Of a DNA stretch of 64,000 nucleotides, positions 1 through 8,994 are shown piece by piece (position 1 is the stretch's first letter; every line of letters starts with the position of its first letter). Under the pieces are notes generated by a model. It was not told the origin of the DNA and ran no database searches. It was given only the letters and a program-made list of their open reading frames with translations. Made by a program: the position numbers and the translations under genes. The DNA comes from Terriglobia bacterium (lineage in GTDB: Bacteria > Acidobacteriota > Terriglobia > Acidiferrales > UBA7541): NCBI GenBank assembly GCA_020073705.1, contig JAIQES010000007.1:1-64000 (forward strand). The letters run 5' to 3'.

Positions 1-1
1 C

Positions 2-763
2 TTCCTCTGGTGGCTCGGGGAGATGCTCGAACTCGAAGAGAAGGAATTCCGGATGGAACCTTCGAAGGTGAAGGAGATGGGCCCTGTCTCGCGACCTGCT
101 GGCGTGCGGGTGTCTCGCGGGACGGATCATGACGTCTATGAGCACCACGTCGATGCCCAATATGCGCACTACCAGAGGGAGATCGCAAAGCATGTCGATC
201 TTTGGTGTGCTGCAGAACACTTGGACTCATTGTTCGTGGTCGGCTTGATCGAGATGGCGAAGGGCATCTGGAGAGAACTCCCGCACGGGCTCCGGGAGAA
301 AACAACTGTGATCGAAGAGGACCTAGGTTGGGTCGTATCTCGAGTCGAACTGGAGAAGCGTATCGAACCGTTCGTCGAAAGACATGAACGCGAGCGCGAG
401 GTAGTGTTGATGGATAGTCTGCTCGGCGACAGCCGTGCCGTGGTGATCGGAATTGACGAGACGCTGGTTCAACTCCAGCAGGGAAGGATTCGCAATCTGG
501 CGGTCGTCAAAGGCCTGGATGGAAGCCTGAAACAGTGCGTCCAATGCTCGTGGGCGGACCGAACGCAAGACCCCGCTTGCCCGGCTTGCGGAGGTGAGCG
601 GCAAGTCGTCAGACTTCGTGAGGTTCTTCCCCAGTTGGCCCGGCGCTACAGCGTCTCCGTGGAAGTCATCTCCGGCGAGGCTGCCCGCAGGCTGCAGGAG
701 GCGGGTGGGATGGGCGCCTGGCTCCGAGAGACTGCGAAGAAAGAGTACGCGCAAACGTTCTGA
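2..763 (+). CDS. Bacterial eRF1-like (baeRF family) protein, 5' truncated
   Basis: The frame is open to the left window edge, so the true start is outside; the visible part is about 253 codons. The order of segments resembles eRF1 domains 2 and 3. An N-terminal stretch carries the YEEHVDAQY-like block (YEHHVDAQYAHYQREIAKHVD), and a long helix rich in Glu and Arg follows. A C-terminal alpha/beta region contains a zinc-ribbon-like CVQC...CPAC set of cysteines. This fits the bacterial archaeo-eukaryotic release factor families, probably family 10, which are thought to act at the ribosome. The GGQ-type motif of domain 1/2 cannot be checked because the N-terminus is missing. Family assignment is from pattern recognition; the exact role is unknown. 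Confidence 0.6.
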   Translation, partial: FLWWLGEMLELEEKEFRMEPSKVKEMGPVSRPAGVRVSRGTDHDVYEHHVDAQYAHYQREIAKHVDLWCAAEHLDSLFVVGLIEMAKGIWRELPHGLREKTTVIEEDLGWVVSRVELEKRIEPFVERHEREREVVLMDSLLGDSRAVVIGIDETLVQLQQGRIRNLAVVKGLDGSLKQCVQCSWADRTQDPACPACGGERQVVRLREVLPQLARRYSVSVEVISGEAARRLQEAGGMGAWLRETAKKEYAQTF

Positions 764-831
764 GATGAAATGTCGTCAGCAAATTAAATTGCCCATTTTT
801 TAGAGCACACGATACCCTCGGGTAGCAATTC

Positions 832-853
832 ATGCCCGCCTCCAGGCAGGCAT
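832..853. other. Hairpin downstream of baeRF gene
   Basis: ATGCCCGCCT and AGGCAGGCAT form a 10-bp stem with one mismatch and a 2-nt loop. There is no following T-run, so it is either a factor-dependent end signal or a REP-like palindrome. Confidence 0.4.
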
Positions 854-879
854 CTTGCTCCCGGGCCACCTCTAAAAAG

Positions 880-929
880 CGGATATTTCATGTGTTAATC
901 CAACCGGACATATCATGTGCTAACGACAG
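880..929. repeat. Two tandem 25-bp repeats, insertion-sequence-end-like
   Basis: Two consecutive 25-bp units (880-904 and 905-929) share the pattern CGGAyATwTCATGTGyTAA. Short tandem repeats of this size are typical of the termini of some IS families such as IS21. No transposase is nearby, so this is read as a relic end. It lies just upstream of the soxC promoter. Confidence 0.5.
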
Positions 930-944
930 CAAGGAATTTAGACC

Positions 945-973
945 TTGACATGAATCGATTTTAGCGCTATAGC
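945..973 (+). promoter_or_regulatory. Sigma-70-type promoter for soxCD
   Basis: A consensus TTGACA (945-950) is followed after 17 bp by TATAGC (968-973). The soxC start lies 38 bp further on with a full AGGAGG at 997-1002. The arrangement ACCTTGACA-N17-TATAG is repeated upstream of the acetyl-CoA synthetase gene. Confidence 0.65.
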
Positions 974-1010
974 CTCGTGGTAAGAAGCATCAGCTTAGGA
1001 GGTTTCTATT

Positions 1011-2387
1011 ATGAGTTCCAAAATGTCTGATCGTAGAGGATTTTTGAAGAAGAGTGCAGCTTTGGCTGGCTTGGCCGCATTCGCGAATGGCAAAGCGCTC
1101 GCGAGCGTGACCCCTGGTCTGGTCCTTGGTGAAGCCGACGTCAAGTATGGCGTTACTCCCGACGAGCCCAACATCCAGGATTTGTTATACGGCGGGCGTT
1201 CCAGCTATGAGAAAACCATACGCATACACAGTATCAATAGCCCCGAGGGACTACGAACTCTGACTCCCCTACAAGATTCGATAGGGATCATCACACCAGC
1301 GTCTTATCATTTCCAAGTGCAAGGCGATACGCATATGCCCAACATCAACCCCCGGGAACACACTCTGATAATTCACGGCATGGTGGACCGTCCCACGGTT
1401 TTCACCATGGAGGAAATAAAGCGCCTGCCTTCTGTATCTGAAGTTCACTGGATAGAATGCACGGGAAACAGCGGCCTGCAGTGGTATAAGGCCCTGTTGC
1501 AAAACAGAAAGGCGGGGAGGACCGACGGAAGTGTAATCCAAGGGGTGCATGGGAGGCTCTCTTGCAGTGAATGGACGGGGGTTCGCGTCTCCACGCTGCT
1601 CAAGGAATGCGGCGTGCAAAAGGGAGCGAGCTGGGTCATTGCGGAAGCGGGGGACAATATCCATCATGCGAAGAGCCTTCCGCTGGCCAAGCTTATGGAC
1701 GACGCCATGCTGGCCTATGGTCAAAATGGCGAGGCCATCCGGCGCGAACAGGGTTACCCCTTGCGGCTACATACTCCCGGTTTCCAAGGCGTCTGCAACG
1801 TGAAGTTCCTGAGAAGCCTGAAGGTGACGAACGAACCTTACTATATGCAGCGGGAAATCAGCGCCTACACGAATACCAAACCCAACGGCATATCGAGCTG
1901 GTACGAATCGCAGCAGGGGCCGAAGTCGTTGATCACCTTCCCGTCGGACGCGCATAAGTTGGCAGGGGCCGGCTTGTATGAGATTTCCGGCATTGCTTAT
2001 TGCGGCCGGGGCAAGATCGCCAGAGTGGAAGTCACTGTCGACGCCGGGAAGACCTGGAAAGACGCTAACCTGCAGCAGCCCGTATTCAGCAAGGCCTGGA
2101 CGCGGTTCCGCCTGCCCTGGAATTGGAACGGGGCCGAGACAGTGATTGGGTCCCGCTGCACGAATGAATACGGCGAGATTCAATCAACGGTAGAGGGGCT
2201 GGCCAAGCTGTGGGGCGATGACTTCAACCCACCCATACCAGCCGCTGATGTTGTGCACTGGTGGGAAAGCGCACCAATCTCGGCGTTTCTCAATAATCCG
2301 ATTCAGCTTTGGAAAGCGAAACCAGATGGGAGTGTCTACGATGCGACTTACGTCAAGTATTTACCGAATCCGTATTACCCGGCCTAG
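1011..2387 (+). CDS. soxC: Tat-exported molybdopterin sulfite dehydrogenase, SoxC-like
   Basis: The 458-residue protein begins with a twin-arginine signal (DRRGFLKKSAALAGLAAF, residues 7-24), implying periplasmic export of a folded cofactor-bearing enzyme. The sulfite-oxidase fold follows, with the molybdenum-ligating cysteine in WIECTGNSG (Cys150) and a C-terminal Mo-cofactor dimerisation domain. Its length matches SoxC (sulfane dehydrogenase subunit) and SorA-like sulfite dehydrogenases. The next gene is a c-type cytochrome overlapping its 3' end, the usual electron-accepting partner. No soxXYZAB genes are visible, so direct sulfite or organic sulfoxide-related oxidation is as likely as thiosulfate oxidation. 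A strong AGGAGG eight bases upstream fixes the start. Confidence 0.85.
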   Translation: MSSKMSDRRGFLKKSAALAGLAAFANGKALASVTPGLVLGEADVKYGVTPDEPNIQDLLYGGRSSYEKTIRIHSINSPEGLRTLTPLQDSIGIITPASYHFQVQGDTHMPNINPREHTLIIHGMVDRPTVFTMEEIKRLPSVSEVHWIECTGNSGLQWYKALLQNRKAGRTDGSVIQGVHGRLSCSEWTGVRVSTLLKECGVQKGASWVIAEAGDNIHHAKSLPLAKLMDDAMLAYGQNGEAIRREQGYPLRLHTPGFQGVCNVKFLRSLKVTNEPYYMQREISAYTNTKPNGISSWYESQQGPKSLITFPSDAHKLAGAGLYEISGIAYCGRGKIARVEVTVDAGKTWKDANLQQPVFSKAWTRFRLPWNWNGAETVIGSRCTNEYGEIQSTVEGLAKLWGDDFNPPIPAADVVHWWESAPISAFLNNPIQLWKAKPDGSVYDATYVKYLPNPYYPA

Positions 2388-3051
2388 GTCTAATTTTCTG
2401 CTGCCGGTGGTGGCCCTGCTGGCGTGCGGTGCAGCCATGGCGCAGTCCCCTACCTACAAGGTGGGGAGGCCACCGACAGCGGAGGAATTGCACACCTGGG
2501 ATAACCTTGTAGGTGCCAAGGGAAAAGAACTCCCCATCGGAAGCGGAAGCGCCGTGGAAGGCGCGCCGGTCTTTGCCGCTAAGTGTGCCATGTGCCATGG
2601 AAAAGACGGACAGGGCGGCGTACCCGTCCCGGAGGGTTTTGGCTTTACCTACGCGCGTTTGGTGGGAGGCGTGGGCTCACTCAACACCCCCAAGCCTATA
2701 TTCACCGTAGGGAGCAGAATGCCCTACGCGACGACGCTTTTCGATTACATCCAACGTGCCATGCCGGTATGGCCCATGCCGAGGGATCTCACTCCAGACA
2801 ATGTATATGCGCTGACCGCTTTTCTCCTGTATAAGAACGGCATCATCAAGGAAACAGACGTCATGAACAAGGCCAGTCTTGTGGAGGTTCAGATGCCGAA
2901 TCGTCATGGATTCTATCCTGACCCTCCACAATCAGAGCCGAATGACAAGGACGGCACTTGGCTGCCACTTTGGGAGCACGGACCGGAGTGGAAACCTACG
3001 ACCAAACCTGGGGCCAAATGGTACGGCCCGCCGGTGGCCGCGCCACGATAG
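2341..3051 (+). CDS. soxD: c-type cytochrome, SoxD-like electron acceptor subunit
   Basis: The protein has 236 residues from the ATG at 2341, which has GGGAG nearby and gives a proper signal peptide (hydrophobic stretch around residues 19-34, cleavage near AMAQS). An upstream in-frame start would only add a charged tail before the signal. The class I heme motif CAMCHG is at residues 82-87, and a later Met-rich segment (RMPYATT, then MPVWPM) can supply the sixth ligand. It overlaps soxC by 47 bp in another frame, indicating coupled expression. It probably accepts electrons from the molybdenum subunit in the periplasm. The protein is shorter than the diheme SoxD of Paracoccus and has one heme site. 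Confidence 0.8.
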   Translation: MRLTSSIYRIRITRPRSNFLLPVVALLACGAAMAQSPTYKVGRPPTAEELHTWDNLVGAKGKELPIGSGSAVEGAPVFAAKCAMCHGKDGQGGVPVPEGFGFTYARLVGGVGSLNTPKPIFTVGSRMPYATTLFDYIQRAMPVWPMPRDLTPDNVYALTAFLLYKNGIIKETDVMNKASLVEVQMPNRHGFYPDPPQSEPNDKDGTWLPLWEHGPEWKPTTKPGAKWYGPPVAAPR

Positions 3052-3083
3052 ACATTGAAGCCTACCGTAACATCGGCGCTGGC

Positions 3084-3105
3084 GGGACCGTGATACCTCG
3101 GTCCC
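3084..3105 (+). terminator. Hairpin after soxCD
   Basis: GGGACCG and CGGTCCC form a perfect 7-bp stem with an 8-nt loop, 32 bp after the soxD stop. A T-run is lacking, so termination is only suggested. Confidence 0.4.
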
Positions 3106-3168
3106 ACCTTGCGCCAAACGCGATTCAATAATTCACATCTGGCAAGTCACCGCACGTGTGTCCCGACC

Positions 3169-3197
3169 TTGACACGAAAGGGCGGCTGGCATATAGG
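3169..3197 (+). promoter_or_regulatory. Sigma-70-type promoter for acetyl-CoA synthetase
   Basis: TTGACA (3169-3174) and TATAGG (3192-3197) are separated by 17 bp, giving the same ACCTTGACA-N17-TATAG layout as the soxC promoter. A roughly 95-nt untranslated leader precedes the gene. Confidence 0.65.
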
Positions 3198-3298
3198 TTT
3201 GCGTGCTAATAGAATTGAAAGTGGATATTCCGGCCAAGGGGTATAGATCTTCGTTTCGGTGCCGCCCCGGGCTTGATCCTCTTACGGAGTCTGCCGAA

Positions 3299-5257
3299 AT
3301 GTCATTGCCCAGCGAGAAAAATCTTTCCGCTCTGCTCGACGAACGTCGAACGTTCCCTCCCGCGGAGGAATTCCGGCGCCGCGCCAATTGGAACGATCCT
3401 GCAATCTACGATCGCGCAGCGAAGGATCCGGAAGGCTTCTGGGCGGAAGAGGCGAAGCATCTGGACTGGTTCGCGCCGTGGCAGAAGGTGCTGGAGTGGG
3501 ACGCGCCGTGGGCCAAGTGGTTCGTGGGCGCGAAGCTGAACGTCACCTACAACTGCGTGGACCGGCACGCGCATTCGGCACGGCGGAATAAGGCGGCCAT
3601 CGTCTGGGAAGGCGAGCCGGGCGATTCACGGGTGCTGACGTTCGACATGCTCGAGCGCGAGGTGAATCGGTTCGCCAACACGCTGAAATCGCTCGGCGTT
3701 GTCAAAGGCGACCGCATCGCTATTTACATGGGCATGGTTCCCGAGCTGGCGATTGCGATGCTCGCCTGCGCGAAGATTGGCGCGGCGCACTCGGTCGTGT
3801 TCGGCGGATTTTCCGCGGAGGCGCTGCGCGAACGCATCAACGATGCGAAGGCGAAAGTGCTCATCACGGCCGACGGCTCCTGGCGGCGCGGAAACGTGGT
3901 GCCTCTCAAGGCCAGCGCGGATGAGGCGCTGACCGAAACGCCCTCTATCGAAAAGGTGGTCGTGCTCAAGCGCATCGGGAAAGCCGTGCAGATTTCGATG
4001 AAGCCCGGCCGCGACCTCTGGTGGCACGACCTCGTCGCCAACGCCTCGGATGAATGCGCCGCCGAGCCGATGGACGCCGAAGATATGCTGTTCATCCTGT
4101 ATACCAGCGGCACAACGGGAAAGCCCAAAGGCATCGTTCACACGACAGCCGGTTACCTGGTCGGCGCCTCCACCACGCACCGCTACGTCTTTGATATCAA
4201 GGAAGACGACGTTTACTGGTGCACGGCCGACATCGGCTGGGTCACGGGCCACACCTACATCGTCTACGGCCCCCTCGCCAACGGCGCCACCGTCTTGATG
4301 TACGAAGGCACGCCGGACGTCCCCGATCGCGGCCGCTTCTGGGCGATTGTGGACAAGTATGGCGTGAACATTCTCTACACCGCGCCGACCGCAATTCGCA
4401 CATTCATGCGCTGGGGTAAGGAGTGGCCGGCGAAGTACAAACTTTCGTCGCTACGGTTGATCGGGACCGTCGGTGAGCCGATCAACCCCGAGGCATGGAT
4501 GTGGTATCACGAAACGATCGGCCACCAGCGCTGCCCCATCGTGGACACATGGTGGCAGACCGAAACCGGCTGCGCGATGATCTCGCCGCTGCCCGGCATC
4601 ACGGCCACCAAACCCGGTTCGGCCACGCGCCCGCTCCCCGGCATCGCTGCCGAAGTGGTGGACGCCGAAGGCAAACCGGTCGGTCCCGGCGGGGGCGGCT
4701 ACTTGGTGTTAAGCAAGCCGTGGCCTGCAATGCTGCGCACGATCTACGGCGATCCCGAACGCTACGTGCAGAACTACTGGTCGCGCTATCCCGGGAAATA
4801 TTTCACCGGCGACGGCTGCAAGATAGATGCCGACGGCTATTTGTGGCTGCTCGGCCGTGTGGACGACGTGATGAATGTCGCCGGGCATCGCATTTCGACG
4901 TTCGAAGTGGAAAGCGCGATGGTGGACCACGCCTCGGTGGCCGAGGCGGCGGTCATCGGCAAGACCCACGAGGTTAAGGGCCAGGCAATTTCCGCGTTCG
5001 TCACACTGAAGGAAGGTGTCCACGCAAGCGACGCGCTCAAGGAAGAATTAAAGCAGCACGTCGTGATGAAAATCGGCGCTATCGCCAAGCCTGACGATAT
5101 TTTCTTCACTTCCGAACTGCCCAAGACGCGCAGCGCGAAAATCATGCGCCGCCTGCTGCGCGATATCGCCGAAGGCCGCGTCCTGGGCGACACCACGACG
5201 CTCGCCGACTCCACGGTCCTCGCCAAACTCAAAGAGCAATACAAGGATGAAGGATAA
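3299..5257 (+). CDS. acs: Acetyl-CoA synthetase (AMP-forming)
   Basis: From the ATG at 3299 (GGAG ten bases upstream) the protein is 652 residues, the normal length for Acs. It activates acetate to acetyl-CoA via acetyl-AMP in the cytoplasm. The phosphate-binding motif [11 protein letters not shown], the acetate-pocket region around [10 protein letters not shown] and the C-terminal hinge/lysine region are all present. The C-terminal acetylation-site motif reads [11 protein letters not shown], with Ala in place of the usual Gly before the regulatory lysine (about Lys614). It has its own promoter. With acetate kinase and phosphoketolase at 29-33 kb it would allow both formation and re-uptake of acetate. 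An earlier in-frame start at 3203 would add 32 unconserved residues. Confidence 0.96.
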   Translation: MSLPSEKNLSALLDERRTFPPAEEFRRRANWNDPAIYDRAAKDPEGFWAEEAKHLDWFAPWQKVLEWDAPWAKWFVGAKLNVTYNCVDRHAHSARRNKAAIVWEGEPGDSRVLTFDMLEREVNRFANTLKSLGVVKGDRIAIYMGMVPELAIAMLACAKIGAAHSVVFGGFSAEALRERINDAKAKVLITADGSWRRGNVVPLKASADEALTETPSIEKVVVLKRIGKAVQISMKPGRDLWWHDLVANASDECAAEPMDAEDMLFILYTSGTTGKPKGIVHTTAGYLVGASTTHRYVFDIKEDDVYWCTADIGWVTGHTYIVYGPLANGATVLMYEGTPDVPDRGRFWAIVDKYGVNILYTAPTAIRTFMRWGKEWPAKYKLSSLRLIGTVGEPINPEAWMWYHETIGHQRCPIVDTWWQTETGCAMISPLPGITATKPGSATRPLPGIAAEVVDAEGKPVGPGGGGYLVLSKPWPAMLRTIYGDPERYVQNYWSRYPGKYFTGDGCKIDADGYLWLLGRVDDVMNVAGHRISTFEVESAMVDHASVAEAAVIGKTHEVKGQAISAFVTLKEGVHASDALKEELKQHVVMKIGAIAKPDDIFFTSELPKTRSAKIMRRLLRDIAEGRVLGDTTTLADSTVLAKLKEQYKDEG

Positions 5258-5351
5258 GAACACATCTGAACCGGCCATGTAGTGCGCCACAGTTTCACGG
5301 TTTTGAAATCTGAGTTCGCGCCGGCTGCCCGGCTGTGCGCCAGAATCTAAC

Positions 5352-6008
5352 TCAGCCTTGGGCGCTGATCAGAACGAACGCGACCTTGCACGGTTGATTT
5401 CCCCGATTTACCCACGCGTGATTCGTGCCTTGTTGCACCACGACGTCCCCAGCCTTCAGGTGCACCTCTGAATCATCCAGGAGCATGTCAATTTCACCGG
5501 ACAAAATCAGAACATAATCGAGCGACCCCGTTCGGTGCATTCCCGGATCCCGTGGATGCTCGCGCGCTGATCCCTGCGGCGCAAGGCCCATTCCTCTCAT
5601 GATTCGGAGTCTGGTTTCATAATCGCTGTGGATGTCTTTTTGCGGGGCATACTCGATCACCCGAAAGATTGTTCCGTTCGGGAGCGGCTCGACGCCTATC
5701 TTGCGATTCCCAGCGTCCGCGTTACTCGAAATGACGGCGGGAGTCGAATCGGTCACCCAGAGCACGGTGTTCGTGGTCCCCAATTCCTTGCGCGTTTGGA
5801 CGTTCGCGGCCACACCATCGAACTGCACAACCGCCTTGCCGGCTGAATCTTTGCCAGTAACAACACGACGAATTTGGGAACGCGAAGAAGTCCCATTGGG
5901 TTGTTGGGCTGCTGCTATTCCTGCATTGGCGACCAGAGTCGCTGCGACGGCAGTGGTCCCTTTTAGGAAGCTGCGACGATCCACTGGTCCTGCATCGGTT
6001 CGTGCCAT
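5352..6008 (-). CDS. Tat-exported cupin-domain protein
   Basis: The 218-residue protein starts with a twin-arginine signal (DRRSFLKGTTAVAATLVA, residues 10-27) and an alanine-rich cleavage region. The rest is a single cupin. Its second conserved block (GDVVVQQGTNHAWVN) has one histidine of the metal site, and the first block retains PGMHRTGSLDYVLILSGE. Cupins of this kind bind a metal and may act as dioxygenases, isomerases or sensors; no substrate can be assigned. A non-exported paralog is transcribed divergently (6337-6870), and their C-terminal 42 residues before the last few are identical. It converges on acs. Confidence 0.75.
   Translation of the reverse strand: MARTDAGPVDRRSFLKGTTAVAATLVANAGIAAAQQPNGTSSRSQIRRVVTGKDSAGKAVVQFDGVAANVQTRKELGTTNTVLWVTDSTPAVISSNADAGNRKIGVEPLPNGTIFRVIEYAPQKDIHSDYETRLRIMRGMGLAPQGSAREHPRDPGMHRTGSLDYVLILSGEIDMLLDDSEVHLKAGDVVVQQGTNHAWVNRGNQPCKVAFVLISAQG
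5376..5501 (-). repeat. Cupin 3'-end repeat, copy 1
   Basis: This 126-nt segment encodes 42 residues identical to those at 6721-6846 in opposite orientation. Only 8 silent differences separate the copies, and a run of about 41 nt is fully identical. Confidence 0.85.
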
Positions 6009-6336
6009 AGTAGCGCTCCCTTCTTTTCACGGAGGAGTGACAGTGCTGTTCCCCGCCTTGGCTAGTTAGCGGGCTTCGCGCGAAGCTTAACACGTCTTGG
6101 ACAGCCGCCGGTCCGCCAGCTCTTTCTTAAGGTTCAACGTCAATGTTCGCAACGGTAATAAATTACGTTAATAGCGAGCTCTTTGATATAAATTTTGACA
6201 GACGCTTGGGTATATGGCATTGCGGCGCCCTGGCATCGTGCTTCTAAATACCTGTTGATTTTCTTTCACTAGGGCCGCTAGATTCTGATACCTCAGAAAG
6301 ATCTCACAGAGATATGAACAATCATGGAGATACACC

Positions 6337-6870
6337 GTGAGCTCTGCCATACGCCGTGTGGTGACAGGCAAAGACGGAACTGGCCAGGCTGTTGTGGTGA
6401 TCGACGGCACGGCCAAGCGTGTTCACTGTCGTAAAGAACTAGGAGTCACCAACACAGTACTTTGGGTCACGGATTCCACCCCGGCCAGCCTTTACGACCA
6501 AGGTGATGCCGCAGACCGGGAGGTCGGAGTTGTGCCTCCCAGGAACGGCACGATCTTCAAGATCATCCAGTTCGACCCCCAAAAAGATGTCCAGGCTGAC
6601 GATAAAACCAAGCTCCAGATCTTTAAGCGGATGGGCCTCGCGCCGGAGGGAACGCCACGCGAGAAGCCACGCGATCCAGGCATGCACCGCACGAAGACCG
6701 TCGACTACATTGTGATCCTGTCCGGTGAGATTGACATGCTCCTGGATGATTCCGAGGTGCATTTAAAGGCCGGGGACGTCGTGGTGCAACAAGGCACGAA
6801 TCACGCGTGGGTGAATCGGGGGAATCAACCGTGCAAGGTCGCGTTCATTCTGATCGATGCCAAGGATTGA
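6337..6870 (+). CDS. Cytoplasmic cupin-domain protein, paralog of the exported cupin
   Basis: The 177-residue protein starts at a GTG with GGAGA six bases upstream. It lacks the Tat signal of its divergent neighbour but is otherwise colinear with it, from IRRVVTGKDGTGQAVV onward. It has the same PGMHRTKTVDYIVILSGE and GDVVVQQGTNHAWVN cupin blocks. Divergence is high in the N-terminal half and nil over the 42-residue cupin core, which suggests gene conversion or strong selection. A CocE-like hydrolase follows 49 bp downstream on the same strand, so the two may be co-expressed. Substrate is unknown. Confidence 0.75.
   Translation: MSSAIRRVVTGKDGTGQAVVVIDGTAKRVHCRKELGVTNTVLWVTDSTPASLYDQGDAADREVGVVPPRNGTIFKIIQFDPQKDVQADDKTKLQIFKRMGLAPEGTPREKPRDPGMHRTKTVDYIVILSGEIDMLLDDSEVHLKAGDVVVQQGTNHAWVNRGNQPCKVAFILIDAKD
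6721..6846 (+). repeat. Cupin 3'-end repeat, copy 2
   Basis: This is the inverted partner of 5376-5501. The two lie about 1.2 kb apart, at the outer (3') ends of the divergent cupin genes. Confidence 0.85.
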
Positions 6871-6919
6871 TCCGTAGCCGGAGGATTCTGGTGCAACGAG
6901 ATCATACGGAGGAATGAAG

Positions 6920-8635
6920 ATGTTTTCGACGAAATGGCAGACCTCGCCCCGGCGGTATGGGATCACAATCGACCGCGACGTCGCCATTCCTGTGCGCAGT
7001 GGAGTCACACTCGATTCGGACATTTTTCGGCCAACCGCTGAGGGCAAATTCCCCGCCTTGCTCGCGGTGCACGCATATTCCAAAGCCGCCCAATCCATGC
7101 CAATGATGCCGGAAGGCTTTTCTTATGCGCGGGGTTTCATCGAGACGGGCGATTTCAACTTCTATGTTCGCCGCGGATACGCCTTGGTAATCGTGAATAT
7201 CACAGGAACTCACAAATCCGGAGGAGTTTTCAACAACATCGATCCTCAATCCATTCAAGACGTCTGCGAGGCAGTGGAATGGACGGCCCGTCAGTCCTGG
7301 TGCGACGGCAACGTAGGAATGACTGGCATATCCCATTTCTCACGAGTGTCGAAACGGGTAGCCGCACAACCTCCCCCGCATCTGAAGGCCATTTTCGCGC
7401 CTTACGGTTGGAGCGACATGTACCGGGATCTTTACTATCACGGGGGCATCCTCAACTATGGCTTCATGTCCCATTGGATTAGAACCAACGGCTCCTACTT
7501 TCGTACGAAGAATAGCTTGAGAGAAGAATGGGGGGACGTGAAATACGCCCAGGCCATAGAAGCGGCGCTGCGGAATCCCGAAATTGCCGCCGTTCCCTAT
7601 TTGGTCGAAGTGTTGCGGACTGCCGATGTCGGAGCTAATTCGATGGTCGTCGATATTATTCTGAACGACCTATGGAATGACTTCTATGGACAACGATCAG
7701 TGAATTTCGAGAATACCAGAATTCCCGCCTATTTTGGAGGGGACTGGGGTCTCTATGGTCTTCACTTGCCGGGCGACATTCGCGCGTTCGAAAAATGGAA
7801 AGGTCCAAAAAAGATGACGATCGGCCCCCCGATCTACCTTGACCGGCCATTGTACCAATACGCATACGAATCGCTCCGATGGTTCGATCATTGGCTCAAG
7901 GGTATAGATACGGGAATTCTCGAGGAGCCTCGGCTGCAGCTTTTCATCGCCGGATCGGACGAATGGAAATCCGGGGAAGAATGGCCGCTTCCCGAAACCA
8001 AGTGGACCCCTTTTTATCTCCACGCGAACCGGTTACTCAGCGAACATGAGTTCTGGCCCAATGAAGGTTGCACCACTTATGAGGATTCTCCTTTCCACCA
8101 TGGCCACGTGGAATTTAAGACTCCGCCAATGGTGGAGAACACTGAAATCTGCGGCCCGATCGTGCTCAACTTGTATGGGTCAACAAACGATACGGAACTC
8201 CTGTGGTTCGTCTCCCTTTGGCACACCGATGCAGACGGCTACGAGAAACTCCTGACGCGCGGCTGGCTGCGAGGTTCACAGCGCAGGCTCGATCCACAGG
8301 CATCGAAGCTTTGGCAGCCAGTCCACCTTCACAAAGAACGGGACCCGCTCGAACCCAACAAGATCTACGAGTTTAATATCGAAATCCGTCCTTACGGGAT
8401 CCTACTCAAGGCTGGGGAGCGGATCGGAATCAAGATCAAGAGCGCCGACGACGATGTGCCCAAAGATAATCTTGAGCTGATCGGCATTGGCCATGTTTCC
8501 AGAAGGACTGCTTCCCATATATCGGTGCATCACAACGCCGACCATCCGTCGCACCTTCTTCTCCCTATCACAAAAGGCAACCGCGTGGGAACGTTCATCT
8601 CCGGAGGAAAACTCCCTCCACTTCCGAAAGCTTGA
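6920..8635 (+). CDS. CocE/NonD-family serine hydrolase
   Basis: The start at 6920 is chosen because GGAGG (6908-6912) is 7 bases upstream; the ATG at 6914 would be only one base from it. The 571-residue protein has the X-Pro dipeptidyl-peptidase S15-type alpha/beta hydrolase domain, with the nucleophile region GMTGISHFSR (Ser about 138). The family-typical DMYRDLYYHGG block follows. The C-terminal part is the beta-rich jelly-roll domain (PPMVENTEICGPIVLNLYG onward). The residue after the nucleophile is His instead of the common Tyr. Relatives cleave esters or acyl-peptide bonds, for example cocaine esterase and glutaryl acylases. No signal peptide is seen, so it is probably cytoplasmic. Substrate is unknown. 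Confidence 0.8.
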   Translation: MFSTKWQTSPRRYGITIDRDVAIPVRSGVTLDSDIFRPTAEGKFPALLAVHAYSKAAQSMPMMPEGFSYARGFIETGDFNFYVRRGYALVIVNITGTHKSGGVFNNIDPQSIQDVCEAVEWTARQSWCDGNVGMTGISHFSRVSKRVAAQPPPHLKAIFAPYGWSDMYRDLYYHGGILNYGFMSHWIRTNGSYFRTKNSLREEWGDVKYAQAIEAALRNPEIAAVPYLVEVLRTADVGANSMVVDIILNDLWNDFYGQRSVNFENTRIPAYFGGDWGLYGLHLPGDIRAFEKWKGPKKMTIGPPIYLDRPLYQYAYESLRWFDHWLKGIDTGILEEPRLQLFIAGSDEWKSGEEWPLPETKWTPFYLHANRLLSEHEFWPNEGCTTYEDSPFHHGHVEFKTPPMVENTEICGPIVLNLYGSTNDTELLWFVSLWHTDADGYEKLLTRGWLRGSQRRLDPQASKLWQPVHLHKERDPLEPNKIYEFNIEIRPYGILLKAGERIGIKIKSADDDVPKDNLELIGIGHVSRRTASHISVHHNADHPSHLLLPITKGNRVGTFISGGKLPPLPKA

Positions 8636-8994
8636 ATCCCGAGGCGCGCCACCTCGCTCTCTGATGAATTGGCCTTCGAGGCGGGAAACCAACAGAACTC
8701 TGCCGCGCAATCAAAATCGCTTGTAGGGCCGGTTCCACGTTTGGAGCATGCTATGGGGGCAACACTCATCCCCGATTTCCGATTTGAAAATCGGCGATGC
8801 AGCCACAGCTATGGCGATCTGAGATTGACAGGAAAGGGGCGGCTGACGTATGGTTCTGTGCAAAGATAAAGTTAAAATCGAAAATCCCAGCTGAGATCAG
8901 GGTGGAGCTTGGTACCAAGAGTGGGAGGATTAGGATTGCTTCCTCGCCAACGCGTTTGGCGGCAGCCTTGCAGGACTCTGGAGAAAGGTGGAGG
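8636..8994. other. Intergenic, no gene recognised
   Basis: No convincing gene or RNA is seen. An in-frame extension of the downstream PilZ gene exists here but has no matching ribosome site and no conserved features, so it is taken as untranslated leader. Confidence 0.4.
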
